From: Pantoea vagans
GTDB taxonomy: Bacteria; Pseudomonadota; Gammaproteobacteria; Enterobacterales; Enterobacteriaceae
DNA length: 64,000 nt
Direction of reading: 5' to 3'
Assembly: GCF_001506165.1 (NCBI RefSeq)
Contig: NZ_CP011427.1
Span: forward strand, 2,480,001 to 2,544,000
Both the position numbers and the translations under genes were made by a program. Positions 46,428 to 55,362 of the stretch are shown here, one piece after another (position 1 is the stretch's first letter; every line of letters begins with the position of its first letter). The notes under the pieces are model-generated. The model searched no databases and was not told where the DNA came from. It was given only the letters and a program-made list of their open reading frames with translations.

Positions 46428-46919
46428 ATGCGTACTCAATACTCTGGCCTTGCTGATCGTTCTTCCCGTTTTGCGACCCCAAGCTTAACGCAACCTTCTC
46501 TGGGTGGAATCACTGAACTGCGCTACAGCGAACAACCGGGTATGATGCAGATGCTGCTACTGCCGGTGCTGAAACAGCTCAGTGAACAATCGCGCTGGCA
46601 GCTATGGTTAACTCCTGCCCACAAGCTAAACCGTAGCTGGATGCAGCAGTCGGGTCTGCCGTTAGAGAAGAGTATGCATATTACCGAATCAGAGCGACTC
46701 AGCACTGTGGAAAGCATGGTGAAAGCGTTGCGTACCGGTAACTACAGTGTCGTATTGGCCTGGATTCCATACGAATTGAACGATGAAGAACGTCTGGAAT
46801 TGGAATTAGCAGCGTCGGAAGGTGAAGCGCTTGGCTTAATAATGCGTCCACAAGGTCATGAACGCGTCCTGACAAGACAACCTAATCCGTCAAAAATTCC
46901 GTCGGATTTGTTTCATTAA
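46428..46919 (+). CDS. sulA: SOS cell division inhibitor SulA
   Basis: A 163-residue protein that binds FtsZ and stops septation after DNA damage, later degraded by Lon. Conserved parts are GGITELRYSEQPG, QLWLTPAHKLNRSW and LSTVESMVKALRTGNYSVVL. It ends in DLFH, the C-terminal His tail that Lon recognises in E. coli SulA (ending HY). An SOS box lies just upstream. It lies next to ompA as in E. coli. Confidence 0.95.
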   Translation: MRTQYSGLADRSSRFATPSLTQPSLGGITELRYSEQPGMMQMLLLPVLKQLSEQSRWQLWLTPAHKLNRSWMQQSGLPLEKSMHITESERLSTVESMVKALRTGNYSVVLAWIPYELNDEERLELELAASEGEALGLIMRPQGHERVLTRQPNPSKIPSDLFH

Positions 46920-47268
46920 GTAAAACCAGGAATTTTCTCACGCTATTTTTTCTTTAGATTGCAGCTAAGCCACTGATTCTTTTCCCGCCAGCTTTGACAA
47001 TGGTTTAGCCGCTTTTTCTCAATCTGCTAGCGAAGATTTTGCCACGTGATTTGTTAAAATGTGTGTATAAATCCCTGTTTTTTTACTCACTGACCTCACA
47101 TCATACTTGTAACTTTCCAATCTCGTTGTAGACTTTATCTCGCCAGGGTGCTCAATAACCTCCGTTTTTTCGGTAGAGTCAAAAGCGAGCGTTTAGACCC
47201 GGCGAAGGATTAACACAAAGAGCAACCTTTTTGCTCATTGCCTATTTGGATGATAACGAGGCGCAAAA
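46920..47268 (+). promoter_or_regulatory. ompA upstream region and long 5' leader
   Basis: A 349-bp stretch without a gene. The final ~130 bp look like the ompA leader of E. coli: GCCAGGGTGCTC, TCGGTAGAGT, GGCGAAGGATT and finally TTGGATGATAACGAGGCGCAAAA before the ATG. In E. coli this leader stabilises the mRNA, and the small RNA MicA pairs at the ribosome site. A poly-T patch (47079-47084) and AT-rich DNA lie in the promoter half. I cannot set the exact start of transcription. Confidence 0.65.
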
Positions 47269-48339
47269 ATGAAAAAGACAGCTATCGCAATTGCAGTGGC
47301 ACTGGCTGGCTTCGCTACCGTAGCGCAGGCCGCCCCTAAAGATAACACCTGGTACACCGGTGCTAAACTGGGCTGGTCTCAGTATCACGATACTGGTTAC
47401 TACGGTAACGGTTACGAGAACAACAACGGTCCAACTCACGAATCTCAGCTGGGTGCTGGTGCCTTCATGGGCTATCAGGCTAACCCTTACCTGGGCTTCG
47501 AGCTGGGCTACGACTGGCTGGGCCGTATGCCTAACAAAGGCAGCGTGACCAATGGCGCGTTCAAAGCACAAGGCGTTCAGCTGGCAGCTAAACTGAGCTA
47601 CCCAATCACTGACGACTTCGACGTGTACACCCGTCTGGGCGGCATGGTATGGCGTGCAGACTCTACTCAGACCAACCCAGACAACGGCCGCATCAGCAAC
47701 CACGACACCGGCGTTTCTCCGCTGGCTGCTGTTGGTGTTGAGTACGCACTGACCAAAAACTGGGCAACTCGCCTGGACTATCAGTGGGTTAACAACATCG
47801 GTGACGCAGGTACCGTTGGTGCGCGTCCAGACAACAGCATGCTGAGCGTCGGCGTTTCTTACCGTTTCGGTCAGGATGAAGAAGCTGCACCAGTTGTTGC
47901 TCCGGCACCAGCTCCAGCGCCAGTTGTTGAAACCAAGCGTTTCACTCTGAAGTCTGACGTTCTGTTCACCTTCAACAAAGCGACCCTGAAGCCAGAAGGC
48001 CAGCAGGCTCTGGATCAGCTGTACAGCCAGCTGAGCTCAATGGATCCTAAAGATGGTTCTGTTGTAGTACTGGGCTTCACTGACCGTATCGGTTCAGAGC
48101 AGTACAACCAGAAACTGTCTGAGAAACGCGCTCAGTCTGTAGTTGATTACCTGGTATCTAAAGGTATCCCTTCTAACAAGATCTCTGCACGCGGTATGGG
48201 CAAATCTAACCCAGTTACTGGCAACACCTGTGACAGCGTGAAAGGCCGCAATGCCCTGATCGACTGCCTGGCGCCAGACCGTCGCGTTGAAATCGACGTG
48301 AAAGGTATCAAAGACGTTGTAACTCAGCCACAGGCTTAA
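47269..48339 (+). CDS. ompA: Major outer membrane protein A
   Basis: A 356-residue protein: signal [21 protein letters not shown], an eight-stranded beta-barrel (about mature residues 1-170, starting [15 protein letters not shown]), a Pro/Ala hinge ([12 protein letters not shown]), and the C-terminal OmpA domain that binds peptidoglycan, with the hallmark [16 protein letters not shown] and two cysteines (TCDSV, IDCLAP). Codon usage is strongly biased to major codons, as in highly expressed genes. A strong terminator follows. Confidence 0.98.
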   Translation: MKKTAIAIAVALAGFATVAQAAPKDNTWYTGAKLGWSQYHDTGYYGNGYENNNGPTHESQLGAGAFMGYQANPYLGFELGYDWLGRMPNKGSVTNGAFKAQGVQLAAKLSYPITDDFDVYTRLGGMVWRADSTQTNPDNGRISNHDTGVSPLAAVGVEYALTKNWATRLDYQWVNNIGDAGTVGARPDNSMLSVGVSYRFGQDEEAAPVVAPAPAPAPVVETKRFTLKSDVLFTFNKATLKPEGQQALDQLYSQLSSMDPKDGSVVVLGFTDRIGSEQYNQKLSEKRAQSVVDYLVSKGIPSNKISARGMGKSNPVTGNTCDSVKGRNALIDCLAPDRRVEIDVKGIKDVVTQPQA

Positions 48340-48354
48340 GTTATCACGCAATAA

Positions 48355-48381
48355 AAAACCCCGCTTCGGCGGGGTTTTTTT
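48355..48381. terminator. Terminator after ompA
   Basis: AAAACCCCGC and GCGGGGTTTT pair perfectly around TTCG with a further T-run, and with an A-run on the other side for the convergent matP gene. Confidence 0.95.
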
Positions 48382-48412
48382 ATGTCTCTGACATCGCGAA
48401 TGAACAATTTCG

Positions 48413-48880
48413 CTATTCGTTCTCCGTTCCGCCTTTGCCCAGAATCGCTTGCAAATCCTGCTTCAGAGTCGACATCTGACTGGCATACTTCTCTTTACGT
48501 TCTGCATCTTCAATCAACTGCACGATGGTCTCTGACAGCGTGTTGCTGCGTCGTTGAGCCAGTCCTGCCAGTCGTTGCCACACCAGATACTCAAGGTCGA
48601 TAGACTTCTTACGCGTATGCTGATGCTCCGCATTGAAGTGGCGCTTACGGCGTGCACGGATGGTTTGCTTAAGTCGATTCTCGAGATCAGGATGAATATG
48701 CTGAGCAATCCACTCACCAACTTCAACGGGGCTGTTTTCCATTGTCAGTAAGGTATCCACCGCTGCCTGTGCAGCGCTGAGCTCAAGGTGACGGGTGATC
48801 GGCTCACCCTCCCGATGCTTTTTCACCAGGTATTTCCACTTCCATCCACTTTCAAGATTTTCGAGTTGCTGGTATTTCAT
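48413..48880 (-). CDS. matP: Macrodomain Ter protein MatP
   Basis: A 155-residue DNA-binding protein that binds matS sites and organises the terminus macrodomain of the chromosome. The conserved start is [22 protein letters not shown], followed by [21 protein letters not shown] and the ribbon-helix-helix [27 protein letters not shown] region. The start at 48880 is fixed by likeness to E. coli MatP (150). It is divergent from lonH and convergent with ompA. Confidence 0.96.
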   Translation of the reverse strand: MKYQQLENLESGWKWKYLVKKHREGEPITRHLELSAAQAAVDTLLTMENSPVEVGEWIAQHIHPDLENRLKQTIRARRKRHFNAEHQHTRKKSIDLEYLVWQRLAGLAQRRSNTLSETIVQLIEDAERKEKYASQMSTLKQDLQAILGKGGTENE

Positions 48881-49011
48881 CGGAATCTCATCGTGATCAC
48901 GTAACAAACTAAGAATAACAGCTTTTTTCCTGGATGCAGCAAGGAAAAACATGTTGCGGTCATCACATTTCGGGCCGGAACTCCGCAGTGCTTAACCCGG
49001 TTGATTCCTGT

Positions 49012-49017
49012 ATAATC
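49012..49017 (+). promoter_or_regulatory. Consensus -10 box before lonH
   Basis: TATAAT, preceded by TTCCTG, lies 34 bp before the lonH TTG start in the gap to divergent matP. The -35 is weak. Confidence 0.55.
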
Positions 49018-49050
49018 GCGCTTTTCCTGAATCTGACTAATGCGAATATT

Positions 49051-50796
49051 TTGACCAGCACTCAAATTACGTGGCAAGCCCTGCAGCCGGATAGCACCCG
49101 CTACCAATCCATTTTCTCTCATGTCTCACTGGAGGATAGCGATAGTCTTGCCGCGGTTCAGCCGCGCCTGCTGAATGCGCTGGCGCATTTGCATCATCAA
49201 ACACTGGGTTTTCCACTGCTGTTATTGCGTAGTCAGGAAAACAGCGACTATCTCGCCTGTATTGCCGAAGCCGCCCAACGCTTCCAGCCCGACGACGTTA
49301 CGCTGTATGGCGGTGATTATCATGTGATGGGCGATAACATCAGCTTGATGCCACCCAGTGACGCTAATCGCCCCTTCACCAGCCAGGGCGGCGTGCACTA
49401 CGCTGACTGGATTGAATCGGAACAGCTGTTTGGCTGTGTTCGCCAGTATAAAGATCGTATTCAGCCAGAACCGGGCCTGATTCATCGTGCCAACGGTGGA
49501 ACCCTAATCCTTTCCGTCAACACGTTGCTGGCTCAACCGCTGCTGTGGCTGCGTTTACGTAAGTGCATTGAGCAAGGGCGCTTTGACTGGTATTCACAGG
49601 ATGAACGTCAGCCGTTGCCGGTGAGCATCCCTTCGTTACCAATGCAGCTGCGTCTGGTGCTGTGTGGTGACCGTGATGCGCTGGCCAGCTTCCAGGAACT
49701 GGATGCTGAAGTGCATGAAATGGCGTTGTACAGCGAATTTGAAGAGAACCTGCAGGTCAATGATGAAGAGGACATGACCTTCTGGTGCCAATGGACACTC
49801 ACACAGGCAGAGCAAGCTGGGCTGGAGCAACCTGAAGCGGATTTCTGGCCGCTGTTGATCACGGAAGGTGTGCGTTTTACTGGCGATCAAGACACGTTAC
49901 CGCTCTGTCCACGTTGGTTACGCCGCCAGCTGCAGGAGACTGCGCTGCACGGTGACAACATGAATGCTGAAGCATTGAAAGATGCTCTGGAAGCGCGTGA
50001 GTGGCGCGAGAGCTACCTCGCTGAACGTATGCGCGATGAAATCCTGCTTAATCAGATCATGATTGAAACAGAAGGTGAAGTGGTTGGGCAGATCAATGGT
50101 CTGTCCGTGGTGGAATTCCCAGGCCACCCACGCCCGTGGGGCGAGCCTTCACGTATTACCTGTGTGGTGCATCCTGGCGATGGCGAATTCACCGATGTTG
50201 AACGCAAAGCGGAGTTAGGCGGCAACATTCATGCGAAAGGCATGATGATCATGCAGGCCTATCTGATTGCCGAGTTGGAACTTGATCAGCAGCTCCCCTT
50301 CTCTGCGTCGCTGGTGTTTGAACAGTCCTATTCCGAAGTGGATGGTGACAGCGCCTCACTGGCTGAGCTGTGTGCCTTAATCAGCGCACTGGCGAATCAG
50401 CCGCTCAATCAGCAAATTGCCGTAACCGGTTCGGTTGATCAGTTTGGTAATGTGCAGCCTGTCGGTGGCCTGAATGAGAAAATTGAAGGCTTCTTCCAGA
50501 TTTGCCAGTCTCGCGAACTGACCGGTAAACAAGGGGTGATTCTGCCTGCCAGCAACGTACGTCATTTAAGCCTCAGCCAGGCTGTGGTCGATGCGGTGAA
50601 ACAAGAGCAGTTTCACATCTGGGCGGTCGAAAGCGTCGATGAGGCCCTGCCGCTGCTGACGGGTGTGGCGTGGCAATCTGAAAGCGGTGAGTCACTGTTA
50701 AACACCATTCAGGAACGTATTGCCCAGTTCAATCAGCAAGAAATACGCCATCGTCCATGGCCGTTACGCTGGCTCAACTGGTTCAACCACCGCTGA
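49051..50796 (+). CDS. lonH: Lon-like ATP-dependent protease homologue YcbZ/LonH
   Basis: A 581-residue Lon-related protein. The C-terminal half holds the Lon protease domain: HPRPWGEPSRI, then the catalytic serine in YSEVDGDSASLAEL and the lysine in VGGLNEKIEGFF. The N-terminal half is a degenerate AAA-like part. I choose a TTG start at 49051 because TSTQITWQALQPDS then lines up with E. coli YcbZ MTITKLAWRDLVPDT; an in-frame ATG at 48934 lies inside divergent matP and upstream of the promoter. Substrates are not well known. Confidence 0.88.
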   Translation: MTSTQITWQALQPDSTRYQSIFSHVSLEDSDSLAAVQPRLLNALAHLHHQTLGFPLLLLRSQENSDYLACIAEAAQRFQPDDVTLYGGDYHVMGDNISLMPPSDANRPFTSQGGVHYADWIESEQLFGCVRQYKDRIQPEPGLIHRANGGTLILSVNTLLAQPLLWLRLRKCIEQGRFDWYSQDERQPLPVSIPSLPMQLRLVLCGDRDALASFQELDAEVHEMALYSEFEENLQVNDEEDMTFWCQWTLTQAEQAGLEQPEADFWPLLITEGVRFTGDQDTLPLCPRWLRRQLQETALHGDNMNAEALKDALEAREWRESYLAERMRDEILLNQIMIETEGEVVGQINGLSVVEFPGHPRPWGEPSRITCVVHPGDGEFTDVERKAELGGNIHAKGMMIMQAYLIAELELDQQLPFSASLVFEQSYSEVDGDSASLAELCALISALANQPLNQQIAVTGSVDQFGNVQPVGGLNEKIEGFFQICQSRELTGKQGVILPASNVRHLSLSQAVVDAVKQEQFHIWAVESVDEALPLLTGVAWQSESGESLLNTIQERIAQFNQQEIRHRPWPLRWLNWFNHR

Positions 50797-50807
50797 TTGA
50801 TTTGCCC

Positions 50808-50825
50808 AGCGTACAACTGTTCGCT
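50808..50825 (+). promoter_or_regulatory. FabR operator of fabA
   Basis: AGCGTACAACTGTTCGCT is nearly a perfect palindrome and matches the E. coli FabR site (AGCGTACA..TGTTCGCT). It lies 39 bp before the fabA ATG. FabR represses fabA and fabB in response to unsaturated acyl pools. No clear FadR site was resolved. Confidence 0.8.
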
Positions 50826-50863
50826 AATATTCGGGCTTCACTAAAAGAAGGCATATTGAGAAC

Positions 50864-51382
50864 ATGGTAGATAAACGCGAATCCTATAGCAAAGAAGACC
50901 TGGTTGCCTCAGGTCGCGGCGAACTGTTTGGCGAAAATGGACCGCCGCTTCCCTCTGATAACATGTTGATGATGGACCGCGTGGTCATGATGACCGAAGA
51001 CGGCGGTAAATTTGACAAAGGTTTTGTGGAAGCCGAACTGGATATCCGCCCTGACCTGTGGTTCTTCGATTGCCACTTCAAAGGCGACCCGGTAATGCCT
51101 GGCTGCCTCGGCCTCGATGCCATGTGGCAGTTGGTTGGCTTCTACCTTGGTTGGCTGGGTGCCGAAGGTAAAGGCCGTGCACTGGGCGTGGGTGAAGTGA
51201 AATTCACTGGCCAGGTTCTGCCAACGGCGAAAAAAGTGACCTACAAAATTCACTTCAAGCGCGTAATCAACCGTAAACTGGTGATGGGCGTGGCTGACGG
51301 TGAAGTGTTTGTCGACGGTAACCTGATTTATACCGCGACCGATTTGAAAGTGGGCCTGTTTAAAGACACCTCTGCTTTCTAA
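50864..51382 (+). CDS. fabA: 3-hydroxydecanoyl-ACP dehydratase/isomerase FabA
   Basis: A 172-residue enzyme that makes and isomerises trans-2-decenoyl-ACP, the branch point to unsaturated fatty acids. The active-site histidine lies in [20 protein letters not shown] (His71). Length equals E. coli FabA (172). A FabR site lies upstream and a terminator follows. Confidence 0.98.
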   Translation: MVDKRESYSKEDLVASGRGELFGENGPPLPSDNMLMMDRVVMMTEDGGKFDKGFVEAELDIRPDLWFFDCHFKGDPVMPGCLGLDAMWQLVGFYLGWLGAEGKGRALGVGEVKFTGQVLPTAKKVTYKIHFKRVINRKLVMGVADGEVFVDGNLIYTATDLKVGLFKDTSAF

Positions 51383-51394
51383 TCTCCCAAACGA

Positions 51395-51420
51395 AAACCT
51401 CCGCACGCAGCGGAGGTTTC
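51395..51420. terminator. Terminator between fabA and rmf
   Basis: AAACCTCCGC and GCGGAGGTTT pair perfectly (10 bp) around ACGCA. T-run TTTCTTCC follows on the plus strand and TTTTCG on the minus strand, so it can serve both convergent genes. Confidence 0.9.
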
Positions 51421-51447
51421 TTCCTTATTGATAGACATTCGACAGTG

Positions 51448-51615
51448 CTAGGCCACCGCCGACCTGTCCTCCATGGCCTGACGCCAACCTCCCAACCAGT
51501 AAGACCGCGCATCGATCATTTGATAAGGGCATATCTCTTTTGAGCGCCCCGTAATCCCGGCTTGATAGCCTCTTGAATGTGCACGTTCCAGGCGGTCTCT
51601 CTTCTGTCTCTTCAT
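51448..51615 (-). CDS. rmf: Ribosome modulation factor
   Basis: A 55-residue basic protein, the size of E. coli RMF. It starts MKRQKRDRLERAHSRGYQ and ends LGGWRQAMEDRSAVA. It makes 100S hibernating ribosome dimers in stationary phase. It is short and convergent with fabA, beside which it lies in E. coli. A perfect TTGACA (51785-51780 on the minus strand) upstream may be the -35 box of its promoter; the -10 is unclear. About 250 bp of AT-rich non-coding DNA lie between it and the pqi terminator. Confidence 0.95.
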   Translation of the reverse strand: MKRQKRDRLERAHSRGYQAGITGRSKEICPYQMIDARSYWLGGWRQAMEDRSAVA

Positions 51616-51811
51616 GCCTCGTTTCCCTCATTTCAGGTCTGGTGGAATCTGGGTGGAAAGAAAGAGTGGTGTTTTAATGTTCAACCACAGTAATGTTCTA
51701 ACCCCAAGCAGAAGAAAGGTCAATGCGCAAAATTCACGCCAATGTCATCATTTCGCCGTTAAATCGACATATATAATTGTCAATTCCCTGTATATCTGGC
51801 TGATTCGACAA

Positions 51812-51862
51812 TAAAAAAAGCCCCTGATTTGACTGCGATCACACAACAGCAAATCAAGGACT
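51812..51862 (-). terminator. Terminator of the pqiABC operon
   Basis: On the minus strand CCTTGATTTG and CAAATCAGG pair over a long loop and are followed by GGCTTTTTTATTG. It begins 20 bases after the pqiC stop. Confidence 0.8.
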
Positions 51863-51884
51863 TAGCATAAGCATCGAACAAATC

Positions 51885-52451
51885 TTAATTTAGAGAAATG
51901 ACACTATTTGCGATTTGTTGCGCCGTTTGCTGCCAACCGAGAGCCAGAGTACGGACTAAAGCATCATAACCATCTTCCGATTGCGGCAGCGTCAGATTAA
52001 AGCCATGTTTGATTAGTCGCCCTTGATGTTGCAGTAGCCACTCGCCGCTGACCACCACCTGACCATCATAACGACCCTGGAATCCAGTGACATTAACGGA
52101 CAACGTATCGTGGGTATCACCGAGCGGTGAACCGGAGACGAGGCGCCCCGGCAGTGCTTTACTTAAGTTTGTCACCAGCGTTTGTTGCAGTTGCTGGTCA
52201 AGCGGGCTGGCCCACAAGTTATTGGCGGCAATCACATATTTCACATCGCTGGTTTGATATACCAACCCATTGCCCGCCATGTAATCGGGCACCGTAACCT
52301 GCTCGACCCAAATCATCGGCTGGTTGCCACTGGATGCGCTGTCCACCCGAGCCATATTGCTGCCCGAAGGCAGCTGGTAATAGGTGTTTTCGATGGTGCT
52401 GCTGCACCCTGCCAGCAGCAGCAGCGCGCCCATAATCAGCCCTTTTCTCAC
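51885..52451 (-). CDS. pqiC: PqiC outer membrane lipoprotein of the Pqi MCE complex
   Basis: A 188-residue lipoprotein: signal MRKGLIMGALLLLAGCSST with lipobox LAGC (Cys16), then the DUF330/ABC-type transport auxiliary domain (TYYQLPSG and WVEQVTVPDYM). It links the PqiB tube to the outer membrane in lipid movement between the membranes. Its start overlaps the pqiB stop by four bases. Confidence 0.95.
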   Translation of the reverse strand: MRKGLIMGALLLLAGCSSTIENTYYQLPSGSNMARVDSASSGNQPMIWVEQVTVPDYMAGNGLVYQTSDVKYVIAANNLWASPLDQQLQQTLVTNLSKALPGRLVSGSPLGDTHDTLSVNVTGFQGRYDGQVVVSGEWLLQHQGRLIKHGFNLTLPQSEDGYDALVRTLALGWQQTAQQIANSVISLN

Positions 52452-54091
52452 TGTTTCGCCCTCTTTGGCTGCGGATCCTCGCCCGGTTTAGCTTCAAACA
52501 CCAGCGCGTTGCTCTTGGTATTGAGCGTTTTGAGTACCGGCTGCAGTTCACGAAGTACCTGATCCAATCGCTGCATATCCCCCACCAGCTTGTTGTAAGC
52601 GGGCGATCCCGGTTGCAGCCCTTTCATGCTGCGATTCAGCTCACGCAAGGTTTGCTGCATATCCTCAGGTAACTTTTTCATCGCCGGGCTGGCAGTGATT
52701 TGATTCAGGTTATCCAGCGTTTTCTGCATATGCTGCATCGTACGCTGGCTCTCTTTCAACGTTCCGGTGGCCTGCTCAAGTAACGGATTGAGAGGAAGCG
52801 CGTTGATCTTATCCAGCGCGGCGACCAACTTCTGTTGAATCTGACTCAGCCCACCGCTGACGGTTGGGATCACTTCCAGACCCGCGACTTCGTTCGGCCC
52901 TTTGTACGCCGGCGCATTGTCGTAGAAATCCAAATCCACAAACAGCGCACCTGACAGCAGGTTACCAGTTTTCAGCGTGGCGCGCAGGCCGCGCTTCTTA
53001 CCATCCTGCAGATGCTGCTCAAGATTGAAATCACCACCCAGTCGACTGATAAAACGATCGGGTTCGATGCGAATCAATACTGGCACACGATAATCCGTGT
53101 TCAACGCCTGATTCACACCCGGAATGGTGTAAGGCACTTGAGAAACGGTTCCCAGACGAATACCGCGGAACTCAACCGGAGCACCCACCTGCAGGCCACG
53201 AATCGAATCGGTGAAGAACAGCAGGAAATCGGTGTGCTGAGTGTAGAGTGAATCCTGGATACTGCGTTGATCGTCAAACAGATGGTATTCCGCTTTGTTG
53301 TCGGCAACCTGCCCCAGTTCCGCACCATCTGGCACGTCAAAACTGACACCGCCGCTAAACAGCGTGGTCAACGATCCCATTTCAACCCGCATGCCCGATG
53401 CCGACATATCGACGGCAATGCCGCTGTCTTTCCAGAAGCGCACATTGGTAGTGACAAGACGATCATAAGGTGCAGCGATAAACAGCTGATAGGTCATCAT
53501 GCGCTTTTCGGTATCAAAGGTACTGGTCTCAACCGTACCGACACGATAACCCCGGAACAGCACCGGATCGCCTGCATTAAGCTGACCGGCCTTTTTGCTA
53601 TCCAGCGTCACGCGAATACCTTTGGCATCTGGTGGAGCCAGCGGAGGCGCATCAAGTAGCTGATAACGTTCAGGTTGGTCGCCTTTAGTCCCCGGCTGAA
53701 GTTCGATATAGGCACCTGACAGCAAAGTGCCAAGACCCGTAATCCCTTCGCGTCCAATTTGTGGTTTCACCACCCAGAACACGCTGTCGCCATGCAACAG
53801 TTTTTCCATACCTGAATTGAGGCGTGCCTTGATCTCCACATGGTGCAGATCATCCGTCAACACCGCACTTTCCACCACACCGACGTTAACGCTGCGGCTT
53901 TTAATGGTGGTTTTTCCGGCCTCGATGCCTTCAGCGCTCTCGGTGATCAACGTCACTTCCGGGCCCTGATGGCTAAAATGATAAAACAGGATCCAGCCAC
54001 CAATTAATAGCGTGACGATAGGTACGATCCATACCGGTGACCAGCGTTTAATCTGGTCTACCTCAGCAGTCCCGTGATGGTTGTCCGTCAA
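52448..54091 (-). CDS. pqiB: PqiB MCE-domain protein
   Basis: A 547-residue protein: one N-terminal membrane helix (residues 18-37), then three MCE domains (each with a motif like PVLFRGYRVGTVET or PVEFRGIRLGTVSQ), and a C-terminal coiled coil (about residues 430-520) that builds a needle across the periplasm. It ends EDPQPKRAKQ. It overlaps pqiA by 29 bases. The operon is induced by paraquat through SoxRS in E. coli; I found no certain SoxS site here. Confidence 0.96.
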   Translation of the reverse strand: MTDNHHGTAEVDQIKRWSPVWIVPIVTLLIGGWILFYHFSHQGPEVTLITESAEGIEAGKTTIKSRSVNVGVVESAVLTDDLHHVEIKARLNSGMEKLLHGDSVFWVVKPQIGREGITGLGTLLSGAYIELQPGTKGDQPERYQLLDAPPLAPPDAKGIRVTLDSKKAGQLNAGDPVLFRGYRVGTVETSTFDTEKRMMTYQLFIAAPYDRLVTTNVRFWKDSGIAVDMSASGMRVEMGSLTTLFSGGVSFDVPDGAELGQVADNKAEYHLFDDQRSIQDSLYTQHTDFLLFFTDSIRGLQVGAPVEFRGIRLGTVSQVPYTIPGVNQALNTDYRVPVLIRIEPDRFISRLGGDFNLEQHLQDGKKRGLRATLKTGNLLSGALFVDLDFYDNAPAYKGPNEVAGLEVIPTVSGGLSQIQQKLVAALDKINALPLNPLLEQATGTLKESQRTMQHMQKTLDNLNQITASPAMKKLPEDMQQTLRELNRSMKGLQPGSPAYNKLVGDMQRLDQVLRELQPVLKTLNTKSNALVFEAKPGEDPQPKRAKQ

Positions 54092-55346
54092 GACGCGGCT
54101 CCTTACGTTCAGTTTCCCGTAGTCGATCCCAAATCAGGCGCGGATCAAAGGTCATGGCTGCAAACATGGTGAGAATCACCACCATCGCAAACAGTAGCGC
54201 GCCTGGCGCAGGATAAACACTCATCAACCGTCCCATCCGCACCAACGCGGAGAGAATGGCGATCACAAACACATCGATCATTGACCAGCGGCCAACAAAT
54301 TCCACCACCTCATAAATCAGGTGCATTTTTTCGTCATCGCGCTGCCCGCGTCCGCTGGCGTGCCAGCAAAGCCAGGCAATCGCCAACATTTTCAATGTCG
54401 GCACCATAATACTGGCTACAAAGATCACCAGCGCTACCGGCCATGAGCCATCACTCCACAGCAGAATCACACCGGCCATTATGTTCGAGGGATATTGTGA
54501 ACCCAGCGTTTCGGTCACCATGATCGGCATAATATTCGAGGGGATGTAGAGCATCACTGAGGTGATCAGCAGCGCCAGCGTCCATTGCAAACTGTGTTTC
54601 CGCCGAGCTGGCGCGACTACGCCACAACGTGGGCACTCCCCCTGCGCAGTGGATAATATCGCAGTACAACAAGGGCAACTGCGTAGTCCCTGCTTCAGGC
54701 CACTGATCCCCGCCATTGGGACGATGGGTAGTGGAGGAAGAGGATCGATGCGCTGCCATACCCAACGGCGATCAACACACTGAAAAGCGCGCAGTTGCAA
54801 GACACAAAACAGGCACCACGGCCAGAAGCTACTGCCCAGACCAATATCGCCATATGCCATCAGCTTGACGAAACTCACCAGCACACCAGCCATAAAGATT
54901 TCGGCCATGCCCCAGCTACGCAGCTGGAAAAGAATACGTGCCAGCCCCAGCCTGAGGCTATGCGGCATACGTACCCGATTGACCAGCAAAATAATGGTGA
55001 TCATGCAGAAAGCCGGAATGCCCTGCACAAACAGCATGAACAGCGTGGCCAGGCTGCGATAGTCTTCGCGGTCCATCACTTGAGGAATTTCGAGCAGCGA
55101 AATCTGGCTGCTCAAACCCGCAACATGCATGTTGATGAAAGGAAAAAGATTCGCCAGCACCAGCATAAAGAGTGCCGCGCAAGCGTACCCGGTTGGGCGT
55201 TTGCGCGGCTCATGCCAGTTAGCGGTGAGCGTGGTGTGACAACGTGGACAACGCGCGCGGCTGCCCACCGGCACGGCAGGCAGTTTCACGGTTAAATCAC
55301 ATTGTGGACAGAGTATCCACTGATGCGCCTGATCCGTTGCACACAT
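54063..55346 (-). CDS. pqiA: PqiA inner membrane protein
   Basis: A 427-residue membrane protein made of two similar halves, each with a zinc-ribbon-like CxxC pair (CPQC/CPRC at residues 13-36 and CPCC/CPRC near 225-245) and four membrane helices. It is the membrane partner of PqiB. It starts at 55346, 16 bp after uup, from which it may be cotranscribed, and overlaps pqiB. Confidence 0.95.
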   Translation of the reverse strand: MCATDQAHQWILCPQCDLTVKLPAVPVGSRARCPRCHTTLTANWHEPRKRPTGYACAALFMLVLANLFPFINMHVAGLSSQISLLEIPQVMDREDYRSLATLFMLFVQGIPAFCMITIILLVNRVRMPHSLRLGLARILFQLRSWGMAEIFMAGVLVSFVKLMAYGDIGLGSSFWPWCLFCVLQLRAFQCVDRRWVWQRIDPLPPLPIVPMAGISGLKQGLRSCPCCTAILSTAQGECPRCGVVAPARRKHSLQWTLALLITSVMLYIPSNIMPIMVTETLGSQYPSNIMAGVILLWSDGSWPVALVIFVASIMVPTLKMLAIAWLCWHASGRGQRDDEKMHLIYEVVEFVGRWSMIDVFVIAILSALVRMGRLMSVYPAPGALLFAMVVILTMFAAMTFDPRLIWDRLRETERKEPRLDGQPSRDC

Positions 55347-55362
55347 GCTGACTTCCTCTGTG

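Noticed and set aside
46420..49020. matS sites near matP
   Set aside because: I looked for GTGACRNYGTCAC by eye and found no match in the parts checked; a computed scan would be needed.
51425..51631. A 68-residue minus-strand frame over rmf
   Set aside because: The 55-residue frame from 51615 reads as RMF; the longer one is out of frame with it.
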